Shown: positions 20,665 through 32,854 of the stretch, piece by piece | How positions within the stretch are numbered: the stretch's first letter is position 1 | How the letters are laid out: every line of letters starts with the position of its first letter | Origin: Glebionis coronaria | Taxonomy: Eukaryota > Streptophyta > Magnoliopsida > Asterales > Asteraceae | Length of the DNA: 64,000 bases | Direction of reading: 5' to 3' | Assembly: GCA_025667525.1 (NCBI GenBank) | Contig: CM046876.1 | Span: forward strand, 84,609,512 to 84,673,511 | Made by a program: the position numbers and the translations under genes | The notes under the pieces: model-generated | What the model was told of the DNA's origin: nothing | Seen by the model: the letters and a program-made list of their open reading frames with translations, nothing else | Database searches by the model: none

Positions 20665-22962
20665 ATGTCTAACAACAACATCAACATTGCAACTGCTAAT
20701 CAAATTCGTTTGGAACAAGGTGGCAACGGTAACCCACCTGTGCTCACTGTCGGTTGCTACGTTCAATGGAGATCTCGTTTTCTCAGATTTCTCGATGGAA
20801 AAGAAAACCGAACTGCTCTTCATCACTGCCTTGAGAACCCACCTCCAGTTTTTGAATTCAAACCAATTTCAACACAGGCAGAGGATGGTACTTCATCAAC
20901 TATACGAGCTATGGAGGATTTTGACACATGTTCTGCTGAGAAAAAGAAACTCCTCCAAGCTGAAGCTGATGCTGTAAATTTCATACTCACTGGAATTGAT
21001 AACGATATCTATTCCACAGTTGATGCATGTCCTAATGCTATGGAAATGTGGAATGCAATTCATCGATTGAAGCAAGGTGAGTCAATCAATGTTCAAGATC
21101 TCGAGACTAATCTACTTTGGGAGTTTGGAAAATTCACATCTGAAGATGGTGAATCCATTGACTCATATTACTCGAGATTCTACAAAATGATGAATGAGCT
21201 TGTCAGAAATCAGTGCACCATCTCCAACCATCATGCCAATGTTCAGTTCTTACTTCAACTCAAACCGGAATGGCAAAGGTTTGTGACTTTGGTCAAACAA
21301 AGGGAGGATATCAAGACTATATCTTACCACAAACTTTATGATATCTTGAAACAACATCAGAATGAAGTGAATGAACTAAGGGCTGAAAAGGCAGAACGGT
21401 CTGCTAATTCTATTGCTTTTGTGGCTGCTACTTCAACAAAACCCGTTCCCCGTCAACAACCACCTACTCGTTCCTCAAAGTCATCAAGCTCATCCACCAA
21501 ACCTCTAGTTGCTGCTAAACACAAAGCAAAAGCAAATGTCCCCACTCCACCTCCAAAGTATGACACCGAGTCAGATGGAGACAGTGATGATGAACAAACT
21601 TCAAGGGACAAGAAGATTGAAGAACTCATGTCTTTAGTCACCACAACTTACAAGAAGATCTACAAACCTACCAACAACAACCTCAGATCATCATCCAATG
21701 CTAGATATAAGGAAGTTGATCATGCACCTAGGTATGATCGTGATGCTAGGTATGATAATCAAAGGATGCTGAATCAAGTTAGGGCTAGAGATACTGTAGG
21801 CACTCCGGTTGTGCAGAAGACTGGGATTCAATGCTTCAACTGCAAGGGATTTGGGCACATGGCTAGGGAATGTAAGAAGCCAAAACGGGTTAAGGATTCG
21901 GGATATCACAAGGAAAAGATGTTGCTGTGCAAGAAAGAAGAAGCAGGAATTCCACTCACAGCAGATGAAATTGACTGGCGTGATGACACTAATGATGAAG
22001 CCGATGATCAAGAGCTAGAGGCACATTATGTGTACATGGCAAAGATTCAAGAAGTGCTTCCAGAGACTGCTGATACTTCTGGACCTATCTTTGATACTGA
22101 GCCAATTGAAAAGGTACCAACAAATGATAACTATAATGTGTTTGCTAATGAACGACGACATCCTGAGCAACCCGAAAGCATCAATGACACATATGTAATG
22201 GACACGGAGGATAGCAATATCTCTACGGATTCACAGCATATGTGTAATAATGAAGGTAATGCTGCTCAGGATACTGACTCAAATGAGGACCGTGATTTGC
22301 TTGCGTCTATAATTGATTCTTTAAAACATGAAATTGAGGTAAACAAAGATGCTAATAAACGTTTGAAGCAAGCAAACACATCCTTAGCCGAGGAGATAGA
22401 CAGGCTTAAAGAGTGTGATTATGTAAAAGAAGCTGATCGACGGGTTGCAATAGCTAATGGTTTGGTATATGAACGTAAGGTGCTCAACGAACAATATTGT
22501 TCTGAAGTAACACACAAAATTCATATGTCAAAACAGAAGATATCGGAACTTGAAGAACAACTGCTGCTACATAAACTCCAAATTACTGAATTAGAGTCGG
22601 TTAACAAAGAACAAACTGAGCTTTATAAAACTCGTGAAGAAAAGGATATTGAAAAAATTCTTGCTTTGGAAAAGAGAGTCGACACGTTAAACAACATTGT
22701 TTACAAAACGGGTCAGTCTATTCAAACTATGAATATGCTCAATAGAAATATGAAAACGAGTTTTGTCAAGCCTGAATATCTCAAGAAAGCTCAAAGTACC
22801 AAGCCTGCTCTTTATGATATCGGTTGTTATGTTGATAATCTTGCTCTTATGCTTTCCCCTGACTGCGACGAAATCATTCGTCAACAAGAAGAAAGTCGAT
22901 CAAACTTAAGTGATTTAATAAACCTTTCTGATTCTAACAATCATATTAAGTTTGTCCCTTAA
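20665..22962 (+). CDS. Element B gag
   Basis: 765 codons from an ATG in a good context. The N-terminal half is a copia-type gag (about residues 30-260, with LETNLLWEFGKF and ESIDSYYSRFYKMMNEL), which builds the virus-like particle. A Ser/Pro-rich linker is followed by a CCHC zinc knuckle CFNCKGFGHMAREC starting at residue 390, which binds RNA. The C-terminal 200 residues are predicted coiled coil by heptad pattern. The TAA at 22960-22962 is in the same frame as the pol ORF that follows, with no other stop between. It is either a nonsense change in one long polyprotein or a leaky stop. Unusually long for a copia gag. Confidence 0.88.
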   Translation: MSNNNINIATANQIRLEQGGNGNPPVLTVGCYVQWRSRFLRFLDGKENRTALHHCLENPPPVFEFKPISTQAEDGTSSTIRAMEDFDTCSAEKKKLLQAEADAVNFILTGIDNDIYSTVDACPNAMEMWNAIHRLKQGESINVQDLETNLLWEFGKFTSEDGESIDSYYSRFYKMMNELVRNQCTISNHHANVQFLLQLKPEWQRFVTLVKQREDIKTISYHKLYDILKQHQNEVNELRAEKAERSANSIAFVAATSTKPVPRQQPPTRSSKSSSSSTKPLVAAKHKAKANVPTPPPKYDTESDGDSDDEQTSRDKKIEELMSLVTTTYKKIYKPTNNNLRSSSNARYKEVDHAPRYDRDARYDNQRMLNQVRARDTVGTPVVQKTGIQCFNCKGFGHMARECKKPKRVKDSGYHKEKMLLCKKEEAGIPLTADEIDWRDDTNDEADDQELEAHYVYMAKIQEVLPETADTSGPIFDTEPIEKVPTNDNYNVFANERRHPEQPESINDTYVMDTEDSNISTDSQHMCNNEGNAAQDTDSNEDRDLLASIIDSLKHEIEVNKDANKRLKQANTSLAEEIDRLKECDYVKEADRRVAIANGLVYERKVLNEQYCSEVTHKIHMSKQKISELEEQLLLHKLQITELESVNKEQTELYKTREEKDIEKILALEKRVDTLNNIVYKTGQSIQTMNMLNRNMKTSFVKPEYLKKAQSTKPALYDIGCYVDNLALMLSPDCDEIIRQQEESRSNLSDLINLSDSNNHIKFVP

Positions 22963-22986
22963 AAAGAACTTTCAAAAGAACAAAAG

Positions 22987-25900
22987 ATGTATAATAGTGT
23001 TCCACCACCAAGTGATGAACCACAAAAGAAAGTTTCTTTAAAAAGGAGTTTCAAAAAGCAATCAATTTTGTTAGAAAAGCGAATTTTGGATGAAAAACGT
23101 AAATGGGATGAGAAAAGCAAAAGTGTTCAGCAATTTGAGTTTATAAAACAAGGGGTTTTAAATTTGTACAAAGGTGTCGTCGACTATGAAAAAGTTTCTA
23201 GGGATACCATTTGGAATATTAAACCTAACCCACAAGTAGAAGTCGTCATTCAACAATGCATTGTTCCAACCATTGATGATCTTTCAAAAAATGTGGAAAT
23301 GTTTTATAATGCTCTTACTGAGGAAATGTTAACTGATTTAAGCTATGTCAAATCTCTTGAAGATGAAGTTGATTTTCTTCAAATTAAATTAAAGACACAA
23401 GAACACCAACTTTCTAACGAAATTGATCGACTTTCTAAGGAATATTTTTATGCTGACCATATGAATGCTATACTTGGTGTGTATACCGATCTTGATCAAT
23501 ATTGTCATGTAGCATGTCTTGTGTCAGAATCGGACGCGAAATGTCGCAATCTTGAAGTAGAGCTTTCGAAACAAATTCAGTCATATAACAAACTTTCGAA
23601 AAGTTTTTCTCAACTTGAGAAACACTCCATTTCTCTTGAACTTGCTTTGCAAAAAGGTGAAAAATCTCATAATCATAAAAAGTGTCAAGAAATGTCAGCT
23701 TCTTCGTTTCGTCTACTAAATGAAAAAGATTTCGAAATAAATGATTTGAAAGCTCAGCTAAAAGAAAGGGACATTGCCATAAGTGAGTTACAGAAACTCA
23801 TTGAGAAAATGAAAGGAAAGTCTGTTTTGGGTAAACCATCCGCCGTTCGTCAACCGAATGCGGTTAAATGCCCTAAATCATCTATTTTGGGACAATCCCC
23901 ACAGACTTTGCCTAAGATAGGAAATGATAAGAGTACCAATGTGATAGCACCTGGAATGTATAAGATGAACACTAAGCCCACTCAAACTGGAACATCGCGG
24001 TTACCTCAGAATATTAAGAAAACTAATCAACGTGTGTCTTCTTCTACAGGAGTAATCCCCACTACTAGCGTTAGCGGACCACAACTTAAGAGCAATAGAA
24101 TGCAAGATAAGGTCATGCCTAACAATAGTCAAGGAAAGAAGTTGGAAGTAGAAGACCACCGTAGGAATTTTAAGTTTTCTAAGAATAAAACGTCTGTAAC
24201 TGCATGTAATGACAGTTTAAATGCTAAGACCTCGAATGTTGAATCTGTTTGTGTTGAATGTGGAAAATGTGTTCGTACTTTCAATCATGATGCTTGTGCT
24301 CTTAATCATAATGGCGTGAATACTAGAACTAGGAAGCCTATTCCCGTGCCCACTAGTACTAGAGAACCCACAAGAACCTTGAACCAATCTACTGATCAAC
24401 CACTTAAGAAATTAAGTGCGTTAGACTCCACTACTCTGCGTAAACAAAACAGATTAAAGAAGCTATATGAGAACATGATTAGGACATGTACACGGGGGTA
24501 TTCGAGATTTACACCACCCGGATACAAATGGGTACCTAAGTTAACCACTTTAGTGATTGGGTCTAGGAATATCAGCTTGTCTGTAGACTTTGCATCTAGG
24601 CCCACTACTATTTTGGAACCCGTCTCTATCAAGGGATCCCATTTGTCAAATGCTACATTGTCTTCTAATTCTTCTGCAGCTCGTCGAACTCATCCTATTC
24701 ATAATGGACTCCGGGTGCACAAAGCACTGACGGGCAATCTCAAGCTTCTCATTAACTTCGTGGAGAAGTTTCTAGGTACGGTACGGTTTGGAAATGATCA
24801 ATTTGCACCGATACTCGGATATGGAGACTTGGTTCAAGGGAATATCACTATAAAACGGGTTTATTACGTCGAGGGACTGAATCACAATTTATTCTCGGTT
24901 GGTCAATTTTGTGATGCGGATTTGGAAGTGGCTTTTCGGAAATCTACTTGCTATGTTAGAGACTACGATGGGAATGACCTTCTTACAGGTTCTCGTGGTT
25001 CTGATCTCTACACAGTAACTCTTCAAGACACATCTTCAACAAATCCAATTTGCTTAATGGCTAAAGCGTCATCATCTCAAGCATGGTTATGGCATCAACG
25101 ATTGTCACATCTCAACTTTGACACCATCAACTTGCTTTCGAAGAATGATATTGTGACCGGTCTTACTAAGTTGAAATTCGTCAAAGACCATCTTTGTTCT
25201 TCTTGTGAGTTGGGGAAAGCAAAACGGAAGTCTTTCAAATCAAAGACTACCCCAAGCTCAAAAGGACGATTGGAACTTCTACACATGGATTTATGTGGTC
25301 CCATGCGTGTAGAGAGTATTAACGGGAAAAAGTATATTTTAGTGATTGTTGATGATTACTCTAGATACACATGGACTTTATTCTTAAGGTCCAAAGATGA
25401 AACACCAGAGGTTCTCAAAAACTTTCTCAAGATGATACAACGCAATCTTCAAGCTCAAGTCTTAACCGTAAGAACGGATAGGGGTACTGAATTTTTGAAC
25501 AAGAACTTGCAATCTTACTTTCAAGAAGAAGGCATCGAACATCAAACGTATATTGCTCGAACTCCTGAACAAAATGGCGTTGTCGAAAGACGGAACCGTA
25601 CTTTGGTTGAGGCTGCTCGAACAATGCATTCTGCTTCAAAATTACCGCTATTCTTCTGGGCTGAAGCAATTGCAACTGCATGTTATACTCAGAATCGTTC
25701 TCTCGTTATCCCTAGACATGAAAAGACACCTTACCACATCATCAATGGCAGGAAACCTACTGTCAAATTCTTTCACGTATTTGGATCTTTATGCTACATT
25801 CTTAAAGACGGTGAGAATCTCGACAAGATGAAAGAAAAAGGTGATGCATGTATTTTTGTGGGATATGCGACATTGTCGAAAGGATATCGGGTCTATAACA

Positions 25901-28161
25901 AGAGAACAAAGATCATTGTCGAAACAATTCATGTGAACTTTGACGAATTGCCACAGATGGTACTTGATCACAACAGCTCAAGTCCCGCACCTCAATGTCC
26001 AACAATGGCACCTACACAAAACAGTGTACGTCCCGTGCAAGAATGTCAACAAAGTACTCCTACAGCAGACTCGACGGATACAACACATATGAATGAGTTG
26101 GTTGACTTATATGATCCTATGTTTGATGAATATTACTATGGAAACAATCAAGTTGTGTCAAAGCCTTCCGCTGTCAATAATGCTGATGCACCTGAACAAA
26201 ATCAACAAGACACAACTGCCTCTACTTCAGCAACCGTTGCTCAAGAGACAATTCCAGTGGATACTCAACAAACTCAAGAAACTGTCATACAACCAACATC
26301 ACCAACCGTCAATGCTGAAGGAGGAAACAACAATCAAGCAGTCGATGCACAACCTGACGATGAAGAATTTATCAATCCGTTTGGTACACCGGTACACGAA
26401 GTCGGAGAGTCTTCTACTCAACATGTTGATCCGTCCAACATGCATACATTCTACCAACCATATCCATCCACTCACCATTGGACACGTGATCATCCATTGG
26501 AGCAAGTCATTGGAAATCCTTCACAACCGGTTCGAACACGCAGACAACTCGAAACCGATGGCGATGTGTGTATGTATGCACTCACCGTGAGTTCAATTGT
26601 ACCTACAAACATCAAACAAGCCATGACTGATCATGCGTGGATTGAATCAATGCAAGACGAAATTCATCAGTTTGAACGCCTAAATGTTTGGGAACATGTT
26701 GACAGACCCTATGGAATGTCAATTCTAGATTTCAAATGGATCTGGAAAAATAAACTTGATGAAGAACAAACCATCATCAAAAACAAATCTCGTCTTGTGG
26801 TTAAGGGATACCGTCAACAAGAAGGCATAGACTACGATGAATCATTCGCTCCAGTCGCTCGTTTGGAAGCAGTCAGGATATTCCTTGCTTATGCTGCACA
26901 TAAGGGCTTCACGGTTTTTCAGATGGACGTTAAAACTGCTTTTCTCAACGGTCATTTGAAGGAAGAAGTGTATGTGAATCAGCCGGAAGGATTCATCAAT
27001 CCTCATCATCCTGACAAAGTCTATCGTCTCAAGAAGGCTGTATATGGACTTAAACAAGCTCCAAGAGCATGGTACGAAGAACTTTCAAACTTCTTGGTGT
27101 CCAAAGGATTCTCCAAAGGTTCTATTGATCCTACTCTCTTTACTAATAAATATGGGGATGACATAATGCTGGTGCAAGTTTATGTTGATGACATTATTTT
27201 TGGTTCTACGAACCCAAAACTTTCAAAACATTTTGAAAAATTAATGCACAACAGATTTGAAATGTCAATGATGGGGGAGCTAAAATTCTTTTTAGGCCTC
27301 CAGATTCATCAATCCCCACGTGGTATCTTCATAAACCAAGCTAAGTATGCTCAAGAGATACTTAAAAAGCATGGTATGACCTCATGTGCTCGCGTTGGTA
27401 CACCATTGTCGACCACATCCCTAGACACTGACTTGTACTCATATCCCGTAGATCAAACGCGATATCGTATTATGATCGGGTCACTTATGTACCTTACAGC
27501 CAGCAGGCCTGATATTCATCATGCCACATGCTATTGTGCACGATATCAAGCCAGACCTACTCAAAAGCACCTCAAAGAGGTTAAACGAATCTTTCGGTAC
27601 CTTAAGAATACCATTCACATGGGACTCTGGTATCCGAGGGAAACCGGTTTTCATCTAACGGCTTTTTCAGATTCTGATCACGCAGGTTGTCTTGATAGTC
27701 GTAAAAGCACTTCTGGTAGCATACAATTTCTAGGGGAAGACAAGCTTGTCAGCTGGTCGTCAAAGAAGCAGGATTGCACCTCGCTCTCATCAGCTGATGC
27801 AGAATATGTGGCTCTATCCGCGTGTTGTGCTCAAGTCCTCTGGATGAGAACTCAACTCACGGATTATGGCTTCCACTTTGATAAAATACCTATGTATTGT
27901 GACTCAAAGTCGGCCATAGCCATATCTTGCAATCCGGTTCAGCACTCCCGCACCAAGCACATCGACGTCAGATATCACTTCATCAAGGAACAAGTGGAAC
28001 GCGGCATCGTGGAATTATACTTTGTCAGAACTGAGTACCAGCTGGCAGACTTGTTTACAAAAGCTCTATCGAAAGATAGGTTTGCGTATCTCGTTGGCCG
28101 TCTTGGTATGAAGTATATGACTCCAGAAGACTTGGAGGTTTTGGCAAATGAAGCTGCTTGA
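22987..28161 (+). pseudogene. Element B pol: coiled-coil, protease region, integrase, RT, RNase H
   Basis: 1724 codons, open throughout. Residues 1-300 are mostly heptad-rich coiled coil continuing that of gag. The integrase has HHCC around residues 700-745 and DDE at Asp768, Asp831 and Glu867 (35 residues between the last two, as usual). RT has YVDD with Asp1401 and Asp1402. RNase H has DSDHAG near residue 1562 and ends near [12 protein letters not shown]. The protease core should read DSGC, but GAC TCC GGG TGC at 24707-24718 is in the second frame, and a base appears lost at 24727/24728. The long ORF thus bypasses the catalytic motif, so protease is predicted inactive even though integrase and RT look whole. 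Without protease the element cannot mature its own particle. Confidence 0.85.
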
Positions 28162-29312
28162 TATTCTCTCACAATGACTTCTAGGCGCATCACAGCTTAG
28201 AACTCGGACCTCAACTAAGGAAAGTTTATCTCGGACGATACCTTATCCTTCTCAACGAGAAATTCATATTTCTCGGTCATGAGCTTCTCATAAAAACATT
28301 CGAAGTTTTTAAGTTCATGAAAAACGATTTCTAAGTAAATTTCAACTTAGAACTCGAACTTCAACTTAAGGAAAGTTTATCACGGATGATAACTTATCCT
28401 TCACAACGGGAAATTTATTTTTCTCGGTCATGAGCTAGTCACAAAACAATCAAAGTTTTGAGCTCATGAAAAACGGACCCGAAAGGGGAGTGTACGTTTC
28501 AGTGCGCTTTTCCTAATCATAGAAGAGAAGTCTTCTATCCTAATTATTTTAAAACCGTTGAACACAATTTTTCAAGAATTTCTCAAAAGGTTTTTCTAAA
28601 TCTTTCAAAATTGTGTGTTCAACACTCCCTTCCTCATAAGTGGTTTTTATATCTCAAAATTGTCATATGTTATTTTGATCAATTTTTGAGGGGGAGCGTT
28701 TTAAAATCAAGCCTTTTAATGTTGTTGGGTACATCTCTAAGAATTGTCATATTTTATGTATCCAACACATTCCGAAAATGATATGAAATTGTCAAATGTA
28801 ATATATTATATCGGAAAAGGCATCTCAACTCCGTACCTCAACATATTTGTGGTGTCGTTTTTCTAAAATTTTGTCAAATTTTGTCTCAAGACACACATAT
28901 ATTGTTGAGGGGGAGCGACCCGACTGAAAATGTTCCATGATTCATGCGTGCACACATGTTTCTCTCCCGTCGATTTTTTGGAAAATGTCATATTTTAATC
29001 AATTGGTATCTCTAATATTATATTTTTATATTAGAGATAGGGGGAGAAAATGTGATTAAAATGTAATATATCGCAACATGTGATCTTAAAGACTCAAGTG
29101 CAACTCTTTCCTTCACATGCCAAACTATTTCGTATATCGATGCATGTGTGTAGGGGGAGCTTTTCGAAAAGATAAAACTTTCAAAGTGTTAAAAGTTTTG
29201 ATTTTTATCAAGCACTTTGAATTGTTTTCAATGGTTTTATGGTTACGATCTTTACCCAAAACAACCTACTATCCACGACGGAACGATGGAGTCAAAAGGT
29301 GGTTTAGGATAG
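28162..29312 (+). other. 3' non-coding region of B, part 1
   Basis: No gene seen. Two imperfect direct repeats of about 130 bases lie at 28195-28325 and 28345-28475 (both with CTTAGAACTCG, GGAAAGTTTATC and TCTCGGTCATGAGCT). PPT-like GGGGGAG tracts are at about 28689, 28906, 29040 and 29153. The region is interrupted by T at 29313. Confidence 0.75.
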
Positions 29313-32300
29313 TGTGACATTCGTCAAATTTCCATCATTTAATTATTCGTGTAGTACGAGCATTTTAACTGTTATTCGACTAGTTATCGTCATGAACATG
29401 TAAATTGTTTTGCTTTGCGGACAAAGCCCTTTTTAGGGAGAGCATATGTAACATCTCTATGTTTCGCGATTTTTAAGTCGAGTGCAATACGCAAGTTGTG
29501 AGCGTGTTATGTTGTGCCGTACGTTTTATTTGTTCTAGTTATTAAGATTTGATAACGTCTCGCACAATTGTCTTTTGTTTTGGGATCGTACGCTAAACGG
29601 TTTTGCTGTCGTGTTATGTCAGTCGCGTCTAAACCTAAACATATTGAACCCGAGCCGAGTTTATCACTATCACAGCAGGTGTATATAACTGAATATTTAA
29701 ACCTTCAATGTCATTGCCAAGCTTGTCATACAAGTGTCCCAAATCAGTCACAAGTCTACATTACACTTACAAACTTTATAGTTATTTGCCCCACTAAAGG
29801 ACAACACATTTGCCTAGTTTACCCCTTTTGGGTATATCACAAGCAAACATTTCCAGATTTACACTAACCCTAGGCTAATTATACAAGTTTATATACAAGG
29901 CCAAAGTAATGTCCAATGTCCAAATACAAGTTATCACAAGTTATCACAGTCCAAAAATACAAACATCAAAATCTGCACAAGTCTTCACAATACAACTCCT
30001 GGGTAGAAGGTTTGGTCCAGCCAACCTACACGTCTCGTCCGAACCTGCACAACCAAGGGTCTTCATTCTGTCCGAACCTGCAAAACCGAACGTAGCATCC
30101 CCATTGTGAGTCTTTTGTCCTTTCGTTTTACTTTCGAAGTCTAGTTGTGCTTGTCTTTGTACGAACCTACGAATAAAAGAAACCATGGTTAGTCATTGTA
30201 AAGGCCTTATACTTTTAACCAAAAACTGTAAATTTCTAAACTTTTAAATACAAACATGTGTATGTTATTATCTTGCTGTCAACCAAACCGAGACCCATTT
30301 TAGACCAAACCGAGACCCGATTGAGACCAAACCAAGACTCGATTTTGAAACCAAACCGAGACCCAACTTAGAACCAAACCGAGACCATGTCCAACCAAAT
30401 CAAGACTTCAATCATGAACCAACCCGAGACCCATGTTTAACCAAACCGAGACCCAATCAAGGACCAAACCGAGCACCAAAACAAACCAACCAAAGTTCTA
30501 TTTTCTGCCAAATTATTTACCATTCTTACCAACCAATCCAAAATCTTAATCAAGCTTTCTTTTACAGAAAACCTTAACCATGCCGCGAGTATATAGAAAC
30601 CCCCAATCGAAACCCTAATCATGTAACACCTTTTTAAACATCTAATTAACATTGTCACATTTCAGAAACATTATATAGACACGAGTAACATTCGATTATA
30701 TAAAACCCCCAATTTTTATAAAACCCTAGATTTACTTTTTATTAATTAAAAAGCTAATTAAACCTAATCTAAACCCAAACCCCTTAATTAATTTAATTGA
30801 AAGTGAATTATACAAAAACCCCCAAATTAACCGAAACCCTAATTTTTATAAATCGACTTTATATTAAAATTAGTTTGATTTTATGAATGAAAACACCAAT
30901 TAATTATGTTTTAAACCGATTTTGACGAAAACCCCCAAATATTTCAAAACCCTATTTTTATTTATATTTTAATCCGAGAATCATATGTTTCACAACGAGT
31001 ATTTACGAAGCAATTGAAACCACTGATATATATTAACTCGAAAATCAATTAAAAGTTTTTAAAAGGAATAAAGGAGAATGAACTTATCTTTGATTTGGTA
31101 TTTGATTCACGAACCGCAAGGATGAACACCATCAGAAAAACCCAAACGGTTTGATGTGGGGATTAACCCACATCTCACGCGATATAAGGACCTCAGACCA
31201 CCCATATTTAACCTTATAACACAAACTGATTAGATGATAACCCTAGAAAGGGATAGAACCAATCTAGGTTTAGAGAGAGAGAGAGTTGTGGGACGGTGGA
31301 GGAAATATCGAGAGAGGAGAGAGAGAGTCAACTCCCAGTTATGGGGTTATGTGTGATAAACACACGCATATACTCTTTTCGTTCCTTGTTTATTCCGCCA
31401 GGTGGGCCGGGCCGGGTCTATGGACCTTGGGCCGGTTTGTGGTGTAATGTTTTGGACCCATTTTGGGCCTCATGAGTTTATTTGGTTTAAGTTAAAGCCC
31501 AAACGAAATTTGTTAAACTTAAGTTATGTTTTGACCCGTAAAACCCGACTCGTTAATAAACCGATTTTATTTAACGTACTTTTCCGTAAAATCGTATTTT
31601 CATAAAACGTATGGTTTCGTCAAGCACAACTAGGGTGTCGAGTCATTTAATCATACAAGTATTCGTATCGTAACTCGATTCTTAAATTAATTAGGTCGCG
31701 GCTAGCGTAACCGTACTCTCGAGCTATTTTATCTTCGTTCTCTATGCTGAATTTACGAGGTGAGTTTATAGCCCCATACTTTACTATTTTCACTGCTTTT
31801 GGGGTGAGACATTGCTTGATTTTAACGTTTGAACACAAGTGCATTTACTGATTTATCTATTAGTCTAAGTCCCACTAAAAACCCAGTTGCTTTGGCCCGT
31901 GAATCGTGAACCGTTAATTACTTTGTGTAAGCGCGAATGTTATGGATAGATCTATCGGGATTGACGTCCCTGTCTGTCTTGTCCAACAAGGGGACAAGCG
32001 GGCACAGTTTCATTTGAATCTGATATAGGATGTCGTGGGTTTAGGCATCTAGTTTGGGCTACATTTATATGATTATACTGCCGGTGTTGTTAACGCTTCG
32101 GTGTCACGAGCTTAGACTGTAATAAATACTTTTGGGATGACTTTGTATATGTTATATTGTCATCACATTTGGGAAAATCTTGTGGTTCATTAAACATTTC
32201 AAACTAACTAAACCTATGAACTCACCAACTTTATGTTGACACTTTAGCAATGTTTTTCTCAGGTATTAAGAAGGAAGATGCTAAATGAGGTCTCATGCAT

Positions 32301-32536
32301 TGCCGTCATTTCTTTGAAACAATGATCATTTGTACCATTTGAGAAAACTATGTTTTGTAACCGTATTCAGTTTATGCTTCCGCACTTTGTCAAAACAACT
32401 TATTTTATTAATTACAAGTGATCAATTTTCCGAACGTCTCATTTAGAGGTCGTTCTTTGTGACTGTGTGTGTATGATAATCATGACGTCACCACTCCCTT
32501 GTCGCCATTATACTCTGATATTTTGGGAGTGTGACA
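29313..32536 (+). repeat. 5' LTR of element T
   Basis: 3224 bp, identical to 38973-42196 except at about 30753, 30954, 31744 and 31899. It contains an array of CCAAACCGAGACCC motifs (30283-30475), four telobox-like AAACCCTA motifs (30610, 30721, 30834, 30947) among AAACCCCCAA runs, and a GA-rich tract near 31273-31330. No single TATA box stands out. Very long for an LTR, though long LTRs are common in the Tekay group. Confidence 0.95.
30283..30475 (+). repeat. CCAAACCGAGACCC motif array in T LTR
   Basis: About ten units of ACCAAACCGAGACCC with variants (CCAAGACTC, CAACCCGAGACC, CAAATCAAGACTTC), spaced 15-22 bases. The second copy is at 39943-40135. The position relative to the transcription start is unknown because the TATA box was not identified. 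Confidence 0.8.
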
Positions 32537-32539
32537 GAT

Positions 32540-32551
32540 TGGTATCAGAGC
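32540..32551 (+). promoter_or_regulatory. Primer-binding site of T (initiator tRNA-Met)
   Basis: TGGTATCAGAGC lies three bases after the LTR and is complementary to the 3' 12 bases of plant initiator tRNA-Met. Confidence 0.92.
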
Positions 32552-32854
32552 ACTAGTTATAGAGAACTAGGTTGCATTAGTAATTCTAGACTATAACTGC
32601 TCTATGTTTAATCGATTATCATGCAGATTGTAAGTACTAAGTATATGTAGATGCATAAGTAATAAATGGGATACATGTGAATTAACAATTACGAGGTATA
32701 TTTACATGGGTTACATGTGCAACAACAAAATCGGAATTATGTTATATGGGATACATGTGAATTCAACAATGATTGCTATGTTATGTTAATGTCCTTTTTA
32801 TGGACTAATTTTATGAGATATTTACACACCTTTATTTTGTTTATGATTACAGTG

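Noticed and set aside
28162..29312. Envelope-like gene after the pol of B, as in SIRE elements
   Set aside because: No frame of adequate length exists in either part of the 3' region, and direct repeats fill much of it.
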